Part shown: positions 36,118-45,562 of the stretch, piece after piece
Layout: the number at the start of each line of letters is the position of its first letter
Numbering within the stretch: the first letter of the stretch is position 1
Origin: Agrobacterium genomosp. 13 str. CFBP 6927
GTDB lineage: Bacteria; Pseudomonadota; Alphaproteobacteria; Rhizobiales; Rhizobiaceae
DNA: 64,000 nt
Assembly (NCBI GenBank): GCA_900012615.1
Contig: LT009756.1
Location: 1,422,427-1,486,426, forward strand
Direction of reading: 5' to 3'
Notes under the pieces: model-generated
The model's database searches: none
The model's input: only the letters and a program-made list of their open reading frames with translations
What the model was told of the DNA's origin: nothing
Made by a program: the position numbers and the translations under genes

Positions 36118-37098
36118 ATGAAGTCGATCCTGATCCCGCTCATGGCATCGGTGGCAATAGCAGTGGCCGCTTCCGGCGCCACGGCCGCACCCAATGTCGT
36201 GGTCTCGATCAAGCCTGTACACTCCCTTGTCGCGGCAATCATGCAGGGCGTGGGCGAACCGCAGCTCCTCGTCGAGGGTGCGGCCTCTCCCCACACCTAT
36301 AACCTGAGGCCCTCCAATGCACGCACGCTCCAAAAGGCCGATCTGGTCTTCTGGGTCGGGCCCGGGCTCGAAGCTTTCCTGGAAAAGCCGCTGGAGGCGC
36401 TGACCAGCAAGGCGACTGTGGTGGAACTGGAAGACGCCAAAGGGCTGGAAAAGCTGCCCTTCCGCGAAGGCGGCCCCTTCGAGGCGCATGACCATGGCGA
36501 AGAAGAACACGGCGAACATGACGGCCATGCCGAAAAGGCAGGCACGCATGATCATGCCCATGATCACGACGATCATGAGCACGGCGCATATGACACGCAT
36601 CTCTGGCTTGATCCCGCCAATGCCAAGGCCATGGCGCAGGAGATCGAAACCGCGCTGATTGCGGCAGATGCCGGCAATGCCGCAACCTATCAGGCCAATA
36701 CGAAGAAGCTGATCGATGACATCGATGCGCTGGACACCGAAATTGCGGAAACGGTCAAGCCGGTGAAGGACAAGCCCTTCATCGTTTTCCACGATGCTTA
36801 CCAATATTTCGAACACCGTTACGGCGTGAAAACGGCGGGATCGATCACCGTCAGTCCCGAGACCCTGCCGGGCGCGGATCGTGTCAGCCAAATGCAGGAA
36901 AAAGTCCGCCAGCTTGGTGCGACCTGTGTTTTTGCCGAACCGCAATTCGAGCCGAAACTGATCTCGGTCATCACCGAGGGCACGGCGGCAAAATCGGCGA
37001 CGCTCGATCCGGAGGCGGCCACGCTGGAGCCCGGCCCCGATCTCTATTTCAAGCTGATGCGCGGCATTGCCGCCTCACTGAAGGATTGCCTGTCCTGA
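36118..37098 (+). CDS. znuA: Zinc-binding periplasmic protein ZnuA
   Basis: Solute-binding protein of the zinc importer (cluster A-I), 326 residues. A signal peptide ends near ATAAPNV. Zinc ligands are provided by VHSLVAAIM, GAASPHTYNLRPS and the glutamate-histidine region IVFHDAYQYFEHRYG. A His/Asp-rich loop (HDHAHDHDDHEHGAYDTH) at about residues 125-165 is typical of ZnuA. ATG 36118 has GGAG at good spacing; a GTG three codons upstream is also possible. Divergent from znuCB-zur with a shared putative Zur site. Confidence 0.95.
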   Translation: MKSILIPLMASVAIAVAASGATAAPNVVVSIKPVHSLVAAIMQGVGEPQLLVEGAASPHTYNLRPSNARTLQKADLVFWVGPGLEAFLEKPLEALTSKATVVELEDAKGLEKLPFREGGPFEAHDHGEEEHGEHDGHAEKAGTHDHAHDHDDHEHGAYDTHLWLDPANAKAMAQEIETALIAADAGNAATYQANTKKLIDDIDALDTEIAETVKPVKDKPFIVFHDAYQYFEHRYGVKTAGSITVSPETLPGADRVSQMQEKVRQLGATCVFAEPQFEPKLISVITEGTAAKSATLDPEAATLEPGPDLYFKLMRGIAASLKDCLS

Positions 37099-37119
37099 TC
37101 CGGACTGGCGATCCTTCTC

Positions 37120-38686
<1,567 letters not shown>

Positions 38687-41137
38687 ATGATTTCCTCCTC
38701 CACGCCCGAAACCGTCATCGATCTGGCCGGGCTGTGGCGCCTGGAATCCGCGGAAGGAGACCATGCGACCGAACTTTCTATACCCGGCGACATTCACAGC
38801 GCACTCAAAAATGCAGGCATCATTCCCGACCCCTATCACGCTGCCAATGAAAACGCGGTGCAATGGGTCGCGCAGCGGGACTGGATCATCCAGCGGACAT
38901 TCGTGCTCGATGATGCTGAAGCCAGCTGGTATCTCGATATCGATTACCTCGATACGGTCGCCATCATCTTCGTCAACGATGTCCCGGTTCTCACCGCAGA
39001 CAATTGTTTCCGCCGTTACCGCCCAGACGTGTCGCGCGCGCTGCGGCACGGCGAAAACACCATCCGCATCCATTTCCACTCCAACATCGCCGCCGGTGCG
39101 GAACGGCAGGCACGCCAGCCTTTCTATATTCCCTATCACCCGGGCAATTCGCCGATCGCCAATGGCAACATGCTGCGCAAGCCGCAATGCCATTTCGGCT
39201 GGGACTGGAATATCGCGATTGCGCCACTCGGCCTTTATGGAAAAATCCTGCTGAAGCGCCTTGATACCGCACGTATAGAACATGTCGTCACCTCCCAGCA
39301 CCATGTCGAAGGCGGCGTCGAGCTGCATGTCGCCGTCACGCTGTTTGCCGAGGGCCCGGCCAGCCTGCCGGTCTATCTGTCGCTGAATGACGAAAGGCTC
39401 AGGCTCGATTGCGGCGTCGGCGCCGGTGAAACGGTGGTGCGCCACGTCTTCTTCCTGGAGAATCCGGAGCTCTGGTGGCCGGCCGGCAGTGGTGAACAGA
39501 CGCTCTACACGCTGACGGTGGAATTGCCTGACGAGACAGTCACCCGCCAGATCGGCTTCAGGACCATCGAGCTTCTGACGGACAAGGACGAGGCCGGCAG
39601 CCGCTTCGCCTTCCGCATCAATGGTAGGGAAATCTTCTGCCGCGGCGCCAACTGGATCCCCGCCGATGCGCTCTATTCGCTGACCAGCCGGGGAAAGACC
39701 GAGGACCTTCTCTGCTCCGCGGTCGAGGCCAACATGAACATGATCCGCGTCTGGGGCGGCGGGTTCTATGAGGAAGACTGGTTCTACGATCTCTGCGACC
39801 GCCTCGGCCTGCTGGTCTGGCAGGATTTCATGTTCGCCTGCAATCTCTATCCCTGCAGCGAGGATTTCCTCGATAATGTCGAACACGAAGTCGATTATCA
39901 GGTGAAACGCCTCTCCTCCCATCCGTCCATCGCGCTCTGGTGCGGTGACAACGAGCTGGTGGGTGCGCTGACCTGGTTCGATGAATCTCGCAACAATCGC
40001 GACCGTTATCTCGTAGCCTATGACCGCCTGAACCGCACCATCGAACGGGCTCTGAAAAAAGCCGCTCCCGAAGCGCTCTGGTGGCCATCGAGCCCCGCCT
40101 CCGGTTATCTCGATTATGGCGATGCCTGGCACGCGGATGGTTCCGGCGACATGCACTACTGGTCCGTCTGGCACGAGAACAAGTCGTTTAATAATTACCG
40201 TTCGGTGAAGCCGCGCTTCTGCTCCGAATTCGGTTTCCAGTCCTATACATCCATGCCCGTCATCCGCACCTACGCGGAAGACAGGGACATGAACATCGCC
40301 TCCCCGGTCATCGAGTTGCACCAGAAGAATGTCGGCGGCAATGAGCGCATCGCCGGCACCATGTTCCGCTACTTCCGCTTCCCGAAGGATTTCGAGAATT
40401 TCGTTTATCTGAGCCAGGTGCAGCAGGCGCTGGCCATCCGCACGGCTGTCGATTACTGGCGCTCGCTGAAGCCCCATTGCATGGGCACGCTTTATTGGCA
40501 GCTCAACGACACCTGGCCGGTCACCTCATGGTCGAGCCTCGATTATGGCGGCGGCTGGAAAGCGCTGCATTATGCCGCCCGCCGTTTCTTCCAGCCCGTC
40601 ACCGTCTCGGCCATCCCTTCCGACGATGGACGCCGGGTGAGCTTCTCCATGGTCAACGACACGGCGGAAGATGTGGAAATCGACATGAACATCGTTGCGC
40701 TGACCATGGACGGCAACCGCGTGCCGCTGAAATCCGCCAACGGCACCTGCGCGACCGACAGGGCCGCCACGCTGACGGATATCGACATGGACAGCCTGCC
40801 TGATGGCGCCATCCTCGCCTGGAATTTCATCGCTTCCAACGGCATGACCGGCGAAGGCCACCATGTGCGCGACACCTACAAAGCGCTGGAGCTTCAGCCT
40901 GCCGGCCTGACATTCACCACCAACACACTGAAAAACGGCCAGTTCGAAATCGATGTGACGGCTACGGGTCTCGCCCTCTTCGTCGTGCTGGAGGCCGATC
41001 AGCCCGGGCGCTATTCGGATAATCTGTTCGATCTTTCCGCTGGCGAAACGCGCCGTATCATCTTCACCCCGAAAGCGGATGGCGGGCAGCCGCATTTCCG
41101 CATCTTCGATCTTTATACCTGCCAATCCTCGCATTGA
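38687..41137 (+). CDS. Beta-mannosidase, glycoside hydrolase family 2
   Basis: 816-residue enzyme releasing beta-linked mannose from oligosaccharides. The N-terminal jelly-roll and immunoglobulin-like domains lead to a TIM barrel with the acid/base glutamate in LWCGDNELVG and the nucleophile glutamate in FCSEFGFQSYTS, plus MNMIRVWGGGFYEEDWFYD and TLYWQLNDTWPVTSWSSLD. There is no signal peptide, so it is cytosolic and must act on imported substrates. ATG 38687 follows AGGG. Longer starts in the upstream gap lack support. No sugar transporter lies beside it. Confidence 0.92.
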   Translation: MISSSTPETVIDLAGLWRLESAEGDHATELSIPGDIHSALKNAGIIPDPYHAANENAVQWVAQRDWIIQRTFVLDDAEASWYLDIDYLDTVAIIFVNDVPVLTADNCFRRYRPDVSRALRHGENTIRIHFHSNIAAGAERQARQPFYIPYHPGNSPIANGNMLRKPQCHFGWDWNIAIAPLGLYGKILLKRLDTARIEHVVTSQHHVEGGVELHVAVTLFAEGPASLPVYLSLNDERLRLDCGVGAGETVVRHVFFLENPELWWPAGSGEQTLYTLTVELPDETVTRQIGFRTIELLTDKDEAGSRFAFRINGREIFCRGANWIPADALYSLTSRGKTEDLLCSAVEANMNMIRVWGGGFYEEDWFYDLCDRLGLLVWQDFMFACNLYPCSEDFLDNVEHEVDYQVKRLSSHPSIALWCGDNELVGALTWFDESRNNRDRYLVAYDRLNRTIERALKKAAPEALWWPSSPASGYLDYGDAWHADGSGDMHYWSVWHENKSFNNYRSVKPRFCSEFGFQSYTSMPVIRTYAEDRDMNIASPVIELHQKNVGGNERIAGTMFRYFRFPKDFENFVYLSQVQQALAIRTAVDYWRSLKPHCMGTLYWQLNDTWPVTSWSSLDYGGGWKALHYAARRFFQPVTVSAIPSDDGRRVSFSMVNDTAEDVEIDMNIVALTMDGNRVPLKSANGTCATDRAATLTDIDMDSLPDGAILAWNFIASNGMTGEGHHVRDTYKALELQPAGLTFTTNTLKNGQFEIDVTATGLALFVVLEADQPGRYSDNLFDLSAGETRRIIFTPKADGGQPHFRIFDLYTCQSSH

Positions 41138-41260
41138 AACAAGGCGGAGAAAGGCATAACCATCCCTCTCGGAAATGACAGGTGCGCCCGCGCCTGTCCC
41201 ATCAGTTCAAAGGGCTGCCGGATTCTGCGCAGCCGATCATCAGCAAATGGAGGAAGACCC

Positions 41261-42292
41261 ATGGTTTGGCAACCGGCCGAAAACCGATACAAATCCATGA
41301 AATACAATCATTGCGGAAAGACCGGCCTGAAACTGCCGGCGATTTCGCTCGGCCTTTGGCACAATTTCGGCAATGACACGCCACACCAGACCAAACAGGC
41401 CATCTGCCGCCGCGCCTTTGATCTCGGCATCACCCATTTCGATCTCGCCAACAATTACGGCCCGCCGCCCGGCAGTGCCGAAACCGCCTTCGGCGAGATT
41501 CTGAAGACGGATTTTGCCGGCTATCGCGACGAGATGATCATCTCCTCCAAGGCCGGTTACAACATGTGGCCCGGCCCCTATGGCGAATGGGGCAGCCGCA
41601 AATACGTAATCGCCTCCTGCGACCAGAGCCTGAAGCGCATGGGACTGGATTACGTCGATATCTTCTATTCCCACCGTTTCGACCCCAACACGCCGCTTGA
41701 GGAAACCTGCGGCGCGCTGGACCAGATCGTGCGCTCGGGCAAGGCGCTTTATGTCGGCATCTCGTCCTACAATTCAAAGCGCACCCGTGAGGCCGCAGCG
41801 ATCCTGAAGGACCTCGGCACGCCCTGCATCATCCACCAGCCGAGCTATTCCATGATCAACCGCTGGATCGAGGAAGACGGTCTTGTCGACACGCTGGAAG
41901 AACTGGGCATCGGCTCCATCGTCTTCTCACCGTTGGCGCAGGGCATGCTGACCACGAAATATCTCGGCGGCGTGCCGGACGGCAGCCGCGCCGCGCAGAG
42001 CAAATCGCTCAACCCGGCCTTCCTCAACGAGCGCAATGTCGAGAACATCCGTGCACTTAACAGCATTGCCGAGCGGCGCGGCCAGACGCTGGCGCAGATG
42101 GCAATTGCCTGGGTTCTGCGCGGCGGCCGCATCACCTCGGCGCTCATCGGCGCAAGCCGTGTCGAACAGGTCGAGGATTGTGTGAAGGCGCTCGACAAGC
42201 CGGATTTCACGGCCGAAGAGCTTGCCGAAATCGACCGTTACGCCAAGGAAGCGGATATCAACCTCTGGGCAAAATCCGCCGAACGGGTCTAA
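41261..42292 (+). CDS. Aldo/keto reductase (YghZ/L-glyceraldehyde 3-phosphate reductase-like)
   Basis: NADPH-dependent reductase of 343 residues. The catalytic tetrad residues lie in FDLANNYGPPPG (Asp, Tyr), IISSKAGYNMWPGPYG (Lys) and DIFYSHRFDPNTP (His). The GPYGEWGSRKY stretch marks the YghZ/Kv-beta-like subgroup. A strong GGAGG site precedes ATG 41261. It follows beta-mannosidase by about 120 bases on the same strand and probably belongs to the same sugar regulon. A terminator follows. Confidence 0.9.
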   Translation: MVWQPAENRYKSMKYNHCGKTGLKLPAISLGLWHNFGNDTPHQTKQAICRRAFDLGITHFDLANNYGPPPGSAETAFGEILKTDFAGYRDEMIISSKAGYNMWPGPYGEWGSRKYVIASCDQSLKRMGLDYVDIFYSHRFDPNTPLEETCGALDQIVRSGKALYVGISSYNSKRTREAAAILKDLGTPCIIHQPSYSMINRWIEEDGLVDTLEELGIGSIVFSPLAQGMLTTKYLGGVPDGSRAAQSKSLNPAFLNERNVENIRALNSIAERRGQTLAQMAIAWVLRGGRITSALIGASRVEQVEDCVKALDKPDFTAEELAEIDRYAKEADINLWAKSAERV

Positions 42293-42297
42293 TCGAA

Positions 42298-42328
42298 AAA
42301 AGACCGCCCGGTTTTGCCGGGCGGTCCT
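42298..42328 (+). terminator. Rho-independent terminator
   Basis: GACCGCCCGG / CCGGGCGGTC stem with a short T-rich loop, preceded by A6, directly after the aldo/keto reductase stop. Confidence 0.75.
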
Positions 42329-42462
42329 ATCACTCAATGAGGCAGCGAAAGTCGCTACCGGAACAGAAGGGGCTCGTTGTAGGGAATCCGGCCGTTTTCG
42401 AATAGCCCCGAAGCCCCCGCGCGCTCACATGGGTTACCCAAGCTTGGGTCGAGGTTCCTTTA

Positions 42463-42774
42463 TTAGCCGCAGAACACGCGAATGACGGTCGACTTCGGAT
42501 TAGTCACAGATTCTGTGGCAGTGCCGCTATGAACAAAGTTCAATCTTGACGGTGTGTCATTAGCAACGCGCTCTTGTCGCCCATAGTGCCGCGAGTCTCC
42601 GGGAATATTCAGACCAACAGTCGCGGATGAAGGCCCTCCAATATATTTCTGATAGCGCGACGCACCACAAGCGTCAGAAGACGACCCGGCGTTATTAAGC
42701 GTTGTCGGCGCAGTTGTGCAGCCACTAAGGGTGATCAATATGAGCGACACTGATGTAACTAATCTTGACTTCAT
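42463..42774 (-). CDS. Peptidase inhibitor I78-family lipoprotein
   Basis: 103 residues. Signal and lipobox read LILITLSGC. The mature domain has the I78 pattern: CGASRYQKYIGGPSS at the start, a basic centre (SRHYGRQERVANDTPSRLNF) and a terminal RVFCG whose cysteine pairs with the first. I78 proteins inhibit serine peptidases; here the lipid anchor would hold it at the envelope. The convergent neighbour is the aldo/keto reductase. The locus is slightly more AT-rich than average. Confidence 0.8.
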   Translation of the reverse strand: MKSRLVTSVSLILITLSGCTTAPTTLNNAGSSSDACGASRYQKYIGGPSSATVGLNIPGDSRHYGRQERVANDTPSRLNFVHSGTATESVTNPKSTVIRVFCG

Positions 42775-43246
42775 GCTTATCTCTTCTACTCGCCTTGGTC
42801 GTGGTCAGATATTTATTTCTCACTAAAGTCGCACGTATCTAATTGCAAATATTTCAGAATTTGAACGTTTTTTGAGGTGAATAAAACTATAATTGGCACA
42901 ACGGATCGACGTTGAATGCCATCGCAGCGCGCGTTCGGCTCAGGCTTCTGTGGTGCGTTTCGCGCACTGGAACCTGCCGTCAGCGTCGGCGCCATGGTAC
43001 TTGCGCTTTCGCAGGCAAGGCGGATTTTGGGGTTCAATCAACAGCAGCATTTGCACGTGACGGCGTGGTGGACAAAACGACGGCCGGGTGGTCGGATCAC
43101 TTTGGCAGCAAGAAAAATCTCAAAATAGAAGATTAACTCCTGCCCCTAACCGTTAATAACCATTACATAAATGTAATTTTAAATTCAGTTTCCGTTCATT
43201 CGTTTATTCGTAAGTTCTCCTCATCGAAACACGAGAGGAAACTTCC
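42775..43246. other. Intergenic region with no clear gene; metal-operator-like palindrome
   Basis: About 470 bases. Open frames on both strands between 42910 and 43130 do not look like protein-coding genes to me. The end nearest the RcnB-like gene is AT-rich and holds a perfect 16-base palindrome ATTACATAAATGTAAT (43162-43177), which may be that gene's operator. Confidence 0.5.
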
Positions 43247-43573
43247 ATGAAAAAGTTCGTCACCATTCTTCTGGCCGCTACCGTTCTCGCCGCTCCGATG
43301 GCTCAGGCCCAAAGCCGCCACGACGATCGCCATCGCGGCGTCACCGTCGAGCGTCAGGTCACCACCAAGAAGGTCATCGTCAAGAAGCACCGCTGGGATC
43401 GCGGCCAGCGTCTGTCTGCGGGCGAACGCCGCCATGTGATCGACCGCCGCGATTATCGCCGCTATCGCCTTGCCGAACCGCGCCGCGACCAGCGCTGGGT
43501 CCGCGTCGACAACCAGTTCCTGCTCATCAATGCCGTCAGCGGCCTGATCGTCGGCCTCGCCGCCGCCCGCTGA
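43247..43573 (+). CDS. RcnB-family periplasmic protein
   Basis: 108 residues with a signal peptide (MKKFVTILLAATVLAAPMAQ). The mature part is His/Arg-rich (RHDDRHRGVTVERQVTTKK, then KHRWDRGQRLS) and ends in the RcnB-like RWVRVDNQFLLINAVSGLIV. In E. coli RcnB is needed for nickel/cobalt homeostasis, but most homologues are uncharacterised. GAGAGG precedes ATG 43247. The small palindrome about 70 bases upstream could be its regulatory site. Confidence 0.8.
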   Translation: MKKFVTILLAATVLAAPMAQAQSRHDDRHRGVTVERQVTTKKVIVKKHRWDRGQRLSAGERRHVIDRRDYRRYRLAEPRRDQRWVRVDNQFLLINAVSGLIVGLAAAR

Positions 43574-43647
43574 GTGCAGTCACCGGATACAATGACAAGG
43601 CCCGCGCGAGCGGGCCTGACAATTTTTACGAATATCGCTCCACATTC

Positions 43648-43736
43648 GACGTCATCCTCGGGCTTGACCCGAGGATCCATTGATCGCAATGGGCTGTGGA
43701 TTCTCGGGTCAAGCCCGAGAATGACGAAGGAGAGGT
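43648..43736. repeat. Palindromic intergenic repeat (copy 3, GGGCTTGACC type)
   Basis: Inverted arms GACGTCATCCTCGGGCTTGA (43648) and its inverse ending at TGACGAAGGAGAGG, separated by about 15 bases. The arms and right flank match those of the copy at 57792. Confidence 0.85.
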
Positions 43737-43756
43737 TTCAGCATTATCCACCAAGT

Positions 43757-43788
43757 AAAAAGGGTCGGCTCAAAGCCGACCCTTTTTG
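43757..43788. terminator. Bidirectional rho-independent terminator
   Basis: AGGGTCGGCT / AGCCGACCCT with a CAA loop, A-tract on the left and T-tract on the right. It serves the end of gnd (leftward) and any read-through from the RcnB-like gene. Confidence 0.85.
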
Positions 43789-43808
43789 TCGTTTGTCGTT
43801 TCAGCCGA

Positions 43809-45239
43809 TCAGAAAATGTCGGCGCCGCTGCCCCAAGGGCCGTGCGGCTTGTCCACACCGTCGGTACGTTCGAAACCATGCGCGCCGAAGAAGTCGCGCT
43901 GCGCCTGAATGAGGTTGGCGCTGCCGCGGCCGCGACGATAGGCGTCGAAATAACCGAGTGCCGAAGCCAGCGCCGAAACCGGCAGGCCGGAGAGAACGGC
44001 ATAGGAAACGACACGACGCAGCGGCGCGTCGGTATCCTTGACGATGCCGGCGAAGGCAGGCGTCACGATGAGGTTGGCCACATGCGGGTCCTTGGTGAAG
44101 GCCGAGGTGATCTCATCGAGGAATTCCGAGCGGATGATGCAACCGGCGCGCCAGATGCGGGCAATCGTCGGCATCGGCAGGTTCCAGTTGAACTCCTTGG
44201 AAGCGGCCGACATGATGGCGAAGCCCTGCGCATAAGCACCGACCTTGGCGGCCAGAAGCGCGCTTTCCAGATCGGCGATGAAGGCCTTTTTGTCGGCGGG
44301 TGCCGCTGCAAGGGTCGGCAGGCCGAAGATCTTCTCGGCAGCTTCGCGCTCATCCTTCTGCGACGACAGGATACGGGCAGCCACGGCTGCCTCGATGGCG
44401 GTTGCGGCGACGCCCATGTTCTGCGCCTCGATGACCGACCACTTGCCGGTGCCCTTCTGGCCTGCCTTGTCGAGGATCAGATCGACCATCGGCTTGCCGG
44501 TGATCGGATCGGCGGCGCGCAGAACCTTCTCGGTGATTTCGATCAGGTAGGAATTCAGGCGGCCCTTGTTCCATTCTGCGAACACGTCGGCGATTTCGAC
44601 GGCGCTCATGCCAAGGCCATCACGCAGGATGCCGTAGATTTCGGCGATCATCTGCATATCGGCGTATTCGATGCCGTTATGGATGGTCTTGACGAAATGG
44701 CCAGCGCCGTCATTGCCGAGCCATGCCACGCACGGATCGTTATTGTACTTGGCGGAAATGGAAGTCAGCACCTTCTCGACGCGCTTCCAGCTGTCCTCGG
44801 TGCCGCCGACCATGATCGACGGTCCATGGCGCGCACCTTCTTCACCGCCGGAAACGCCCATGCCGATAAAGGTCAGGCCGCTATCCTTCAGATTGTCGAA
44901 ACGGCGGATCGTATCGCGGAAATTCGCATTGCCGGCATCGATCATGATGTCGCCATTGGACAGATGCGGTTTCAGGATTTCCATCTGCTGGTCGACCGGA
45001 TCGCCGGCTTTGATCATGATGATGATCGGGCGCGGAGGGCGAATGGCGGCGACGAATTCCTCGATGGTTTCGCAGGGGATCAACTGTCCCCGCAAGTCCC
45101 CAGCCTCGGCGTAGAATTTTTTCGTCGCTTCAGGGGTTCGGTTGAATACGGCAATCTTGTTGCCCTTTTCCGCGATGTTCAACGCCAGGTTCGAGCCCAT
45201 GACGCCGAGACCGATCAAACCGATTTCTGCCTGTTCCAC
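43809..45239 (-). CDS. gnd: 6-phosphogluconate dehydrogenase (decarboxylating)
   Basis: Oxidises 6-phosphogluconate to ribulose 5-phosphate with NADP+ in the pentose phosphate pathway; 476 residues. The Rossmann fold starts with IGLIGLGVMGSNLALN and FNRTPEATKKF. The substrate-binding signature is MGVSGGEEGARHGPSIMVGG. The catalytic lysine lies in GAGHFVKTIHNGIEYADMQ. The C-terminal tail is AHGFERTDGVDKPHGPWG. Full length for the 6PGD homodimer family, transcribed alone. Confidence 0.97.
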   Translation of the reverse strand: MEQAEIGLIGLGVMGSNLALNIAEKGNKIAVFNRTPEATKKFYAEAGDLRGQLIPCETIEEFVAAIRPPRPIIIMIKAGDPVDQQMEILKPHLSNGDIMIDAGNANFRDTIRRFDNLKDSGLTFIGMGVSGGEEGARHGPSIMVGGTEDSWKRVEKVLTSISAKYNNDPCVAWLGNDGAGHFVKTIHNGIEYADMQMIAEIYGILRDGLGMSAVEIADVFAEWNKGRLNSYLIEITEKVLRAADPITGKPMVDLILDKAGQKGTGKWSVIEAQNMGVAATAIEAAVAARILSSQKDEREAAEKIFGLPTLAAAPADKKAFIADLESALLAAKVGAYAQGFAIMSAASKEFNWNLPMPTIARIWRAGCIIRSEFLDEITSAFTKDPHVANLIVTPAFAGIVKDTDAPLRRVVSYAVLSGLPVSALASALGYFDAYRRGRGSANLIQAQRDFFGAHGFERTDGVDKPHGPWGSGADIF

Positions 45240-45403
45240 GGATGTGCCTCCATCTTGCTTTTAGGTGGTCGTGTTGTGGCACTGTAATGAACAAACGGCA
45301 AGGCTGGGGGCGACTGAAACGATTAAATTTTGATGACGCAAATCAGCTTTGCATATTTGCGACAGGTCGAGACCGGTTCAAGACGGCAAGCCCGCTTCGC
45401 CTC

Positions 45404-45562
45404 CTATGATCGTCGGGGCCGGTCATCACCGTCATCCAAGGCCCGCCAGGCGGCCCCGTCCATATCCTCATATTGGCCCGAGCGCACTGACCAGAGGAAG
45501 GCGAAAAGGCCGAGCGCTCCTAAAAACAGCGCGACGGGAATGAGATAGATCAGCATGTTCAT
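45404..45562 (-). CDS. ccoS: Cbb3-type cytochrome oxidase assembly protein CcoS
   Basis: 52-residue membrane protein, a maturation factor needed to insert cofactors into cbb3 oxidase. It has one N-terminal span (MNMLIYLIPVALFLGALGLF) and the family-typical W-x-x-x-S-G-Q-Y-E-D-M-D-G segment. ATG 45562 overlaps the ccoI stop (ATGA), so translation is coupled. It is the last gene of ccoGHIS. Confidence 0.93.
   Translation of the reverse strand: MNMLIYLIPVALFLGALGLFAFLWSVRSGQYEDMDGAAWRALDDGDDRPRRS

Noticed and set aside
42813..43136. Overlapping small open frames on both strands before the RcnB-like gene
   Set aside because: Neither has a ribosome site or recognisable protein pattern; reported only as unexplained sequence.
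43842..45287. Long open frame (481 codons) antisense to gnd
   Set aside because: Covers the whole of gnd on the other strand with no ribosome site or domain; shadow of codon bias.
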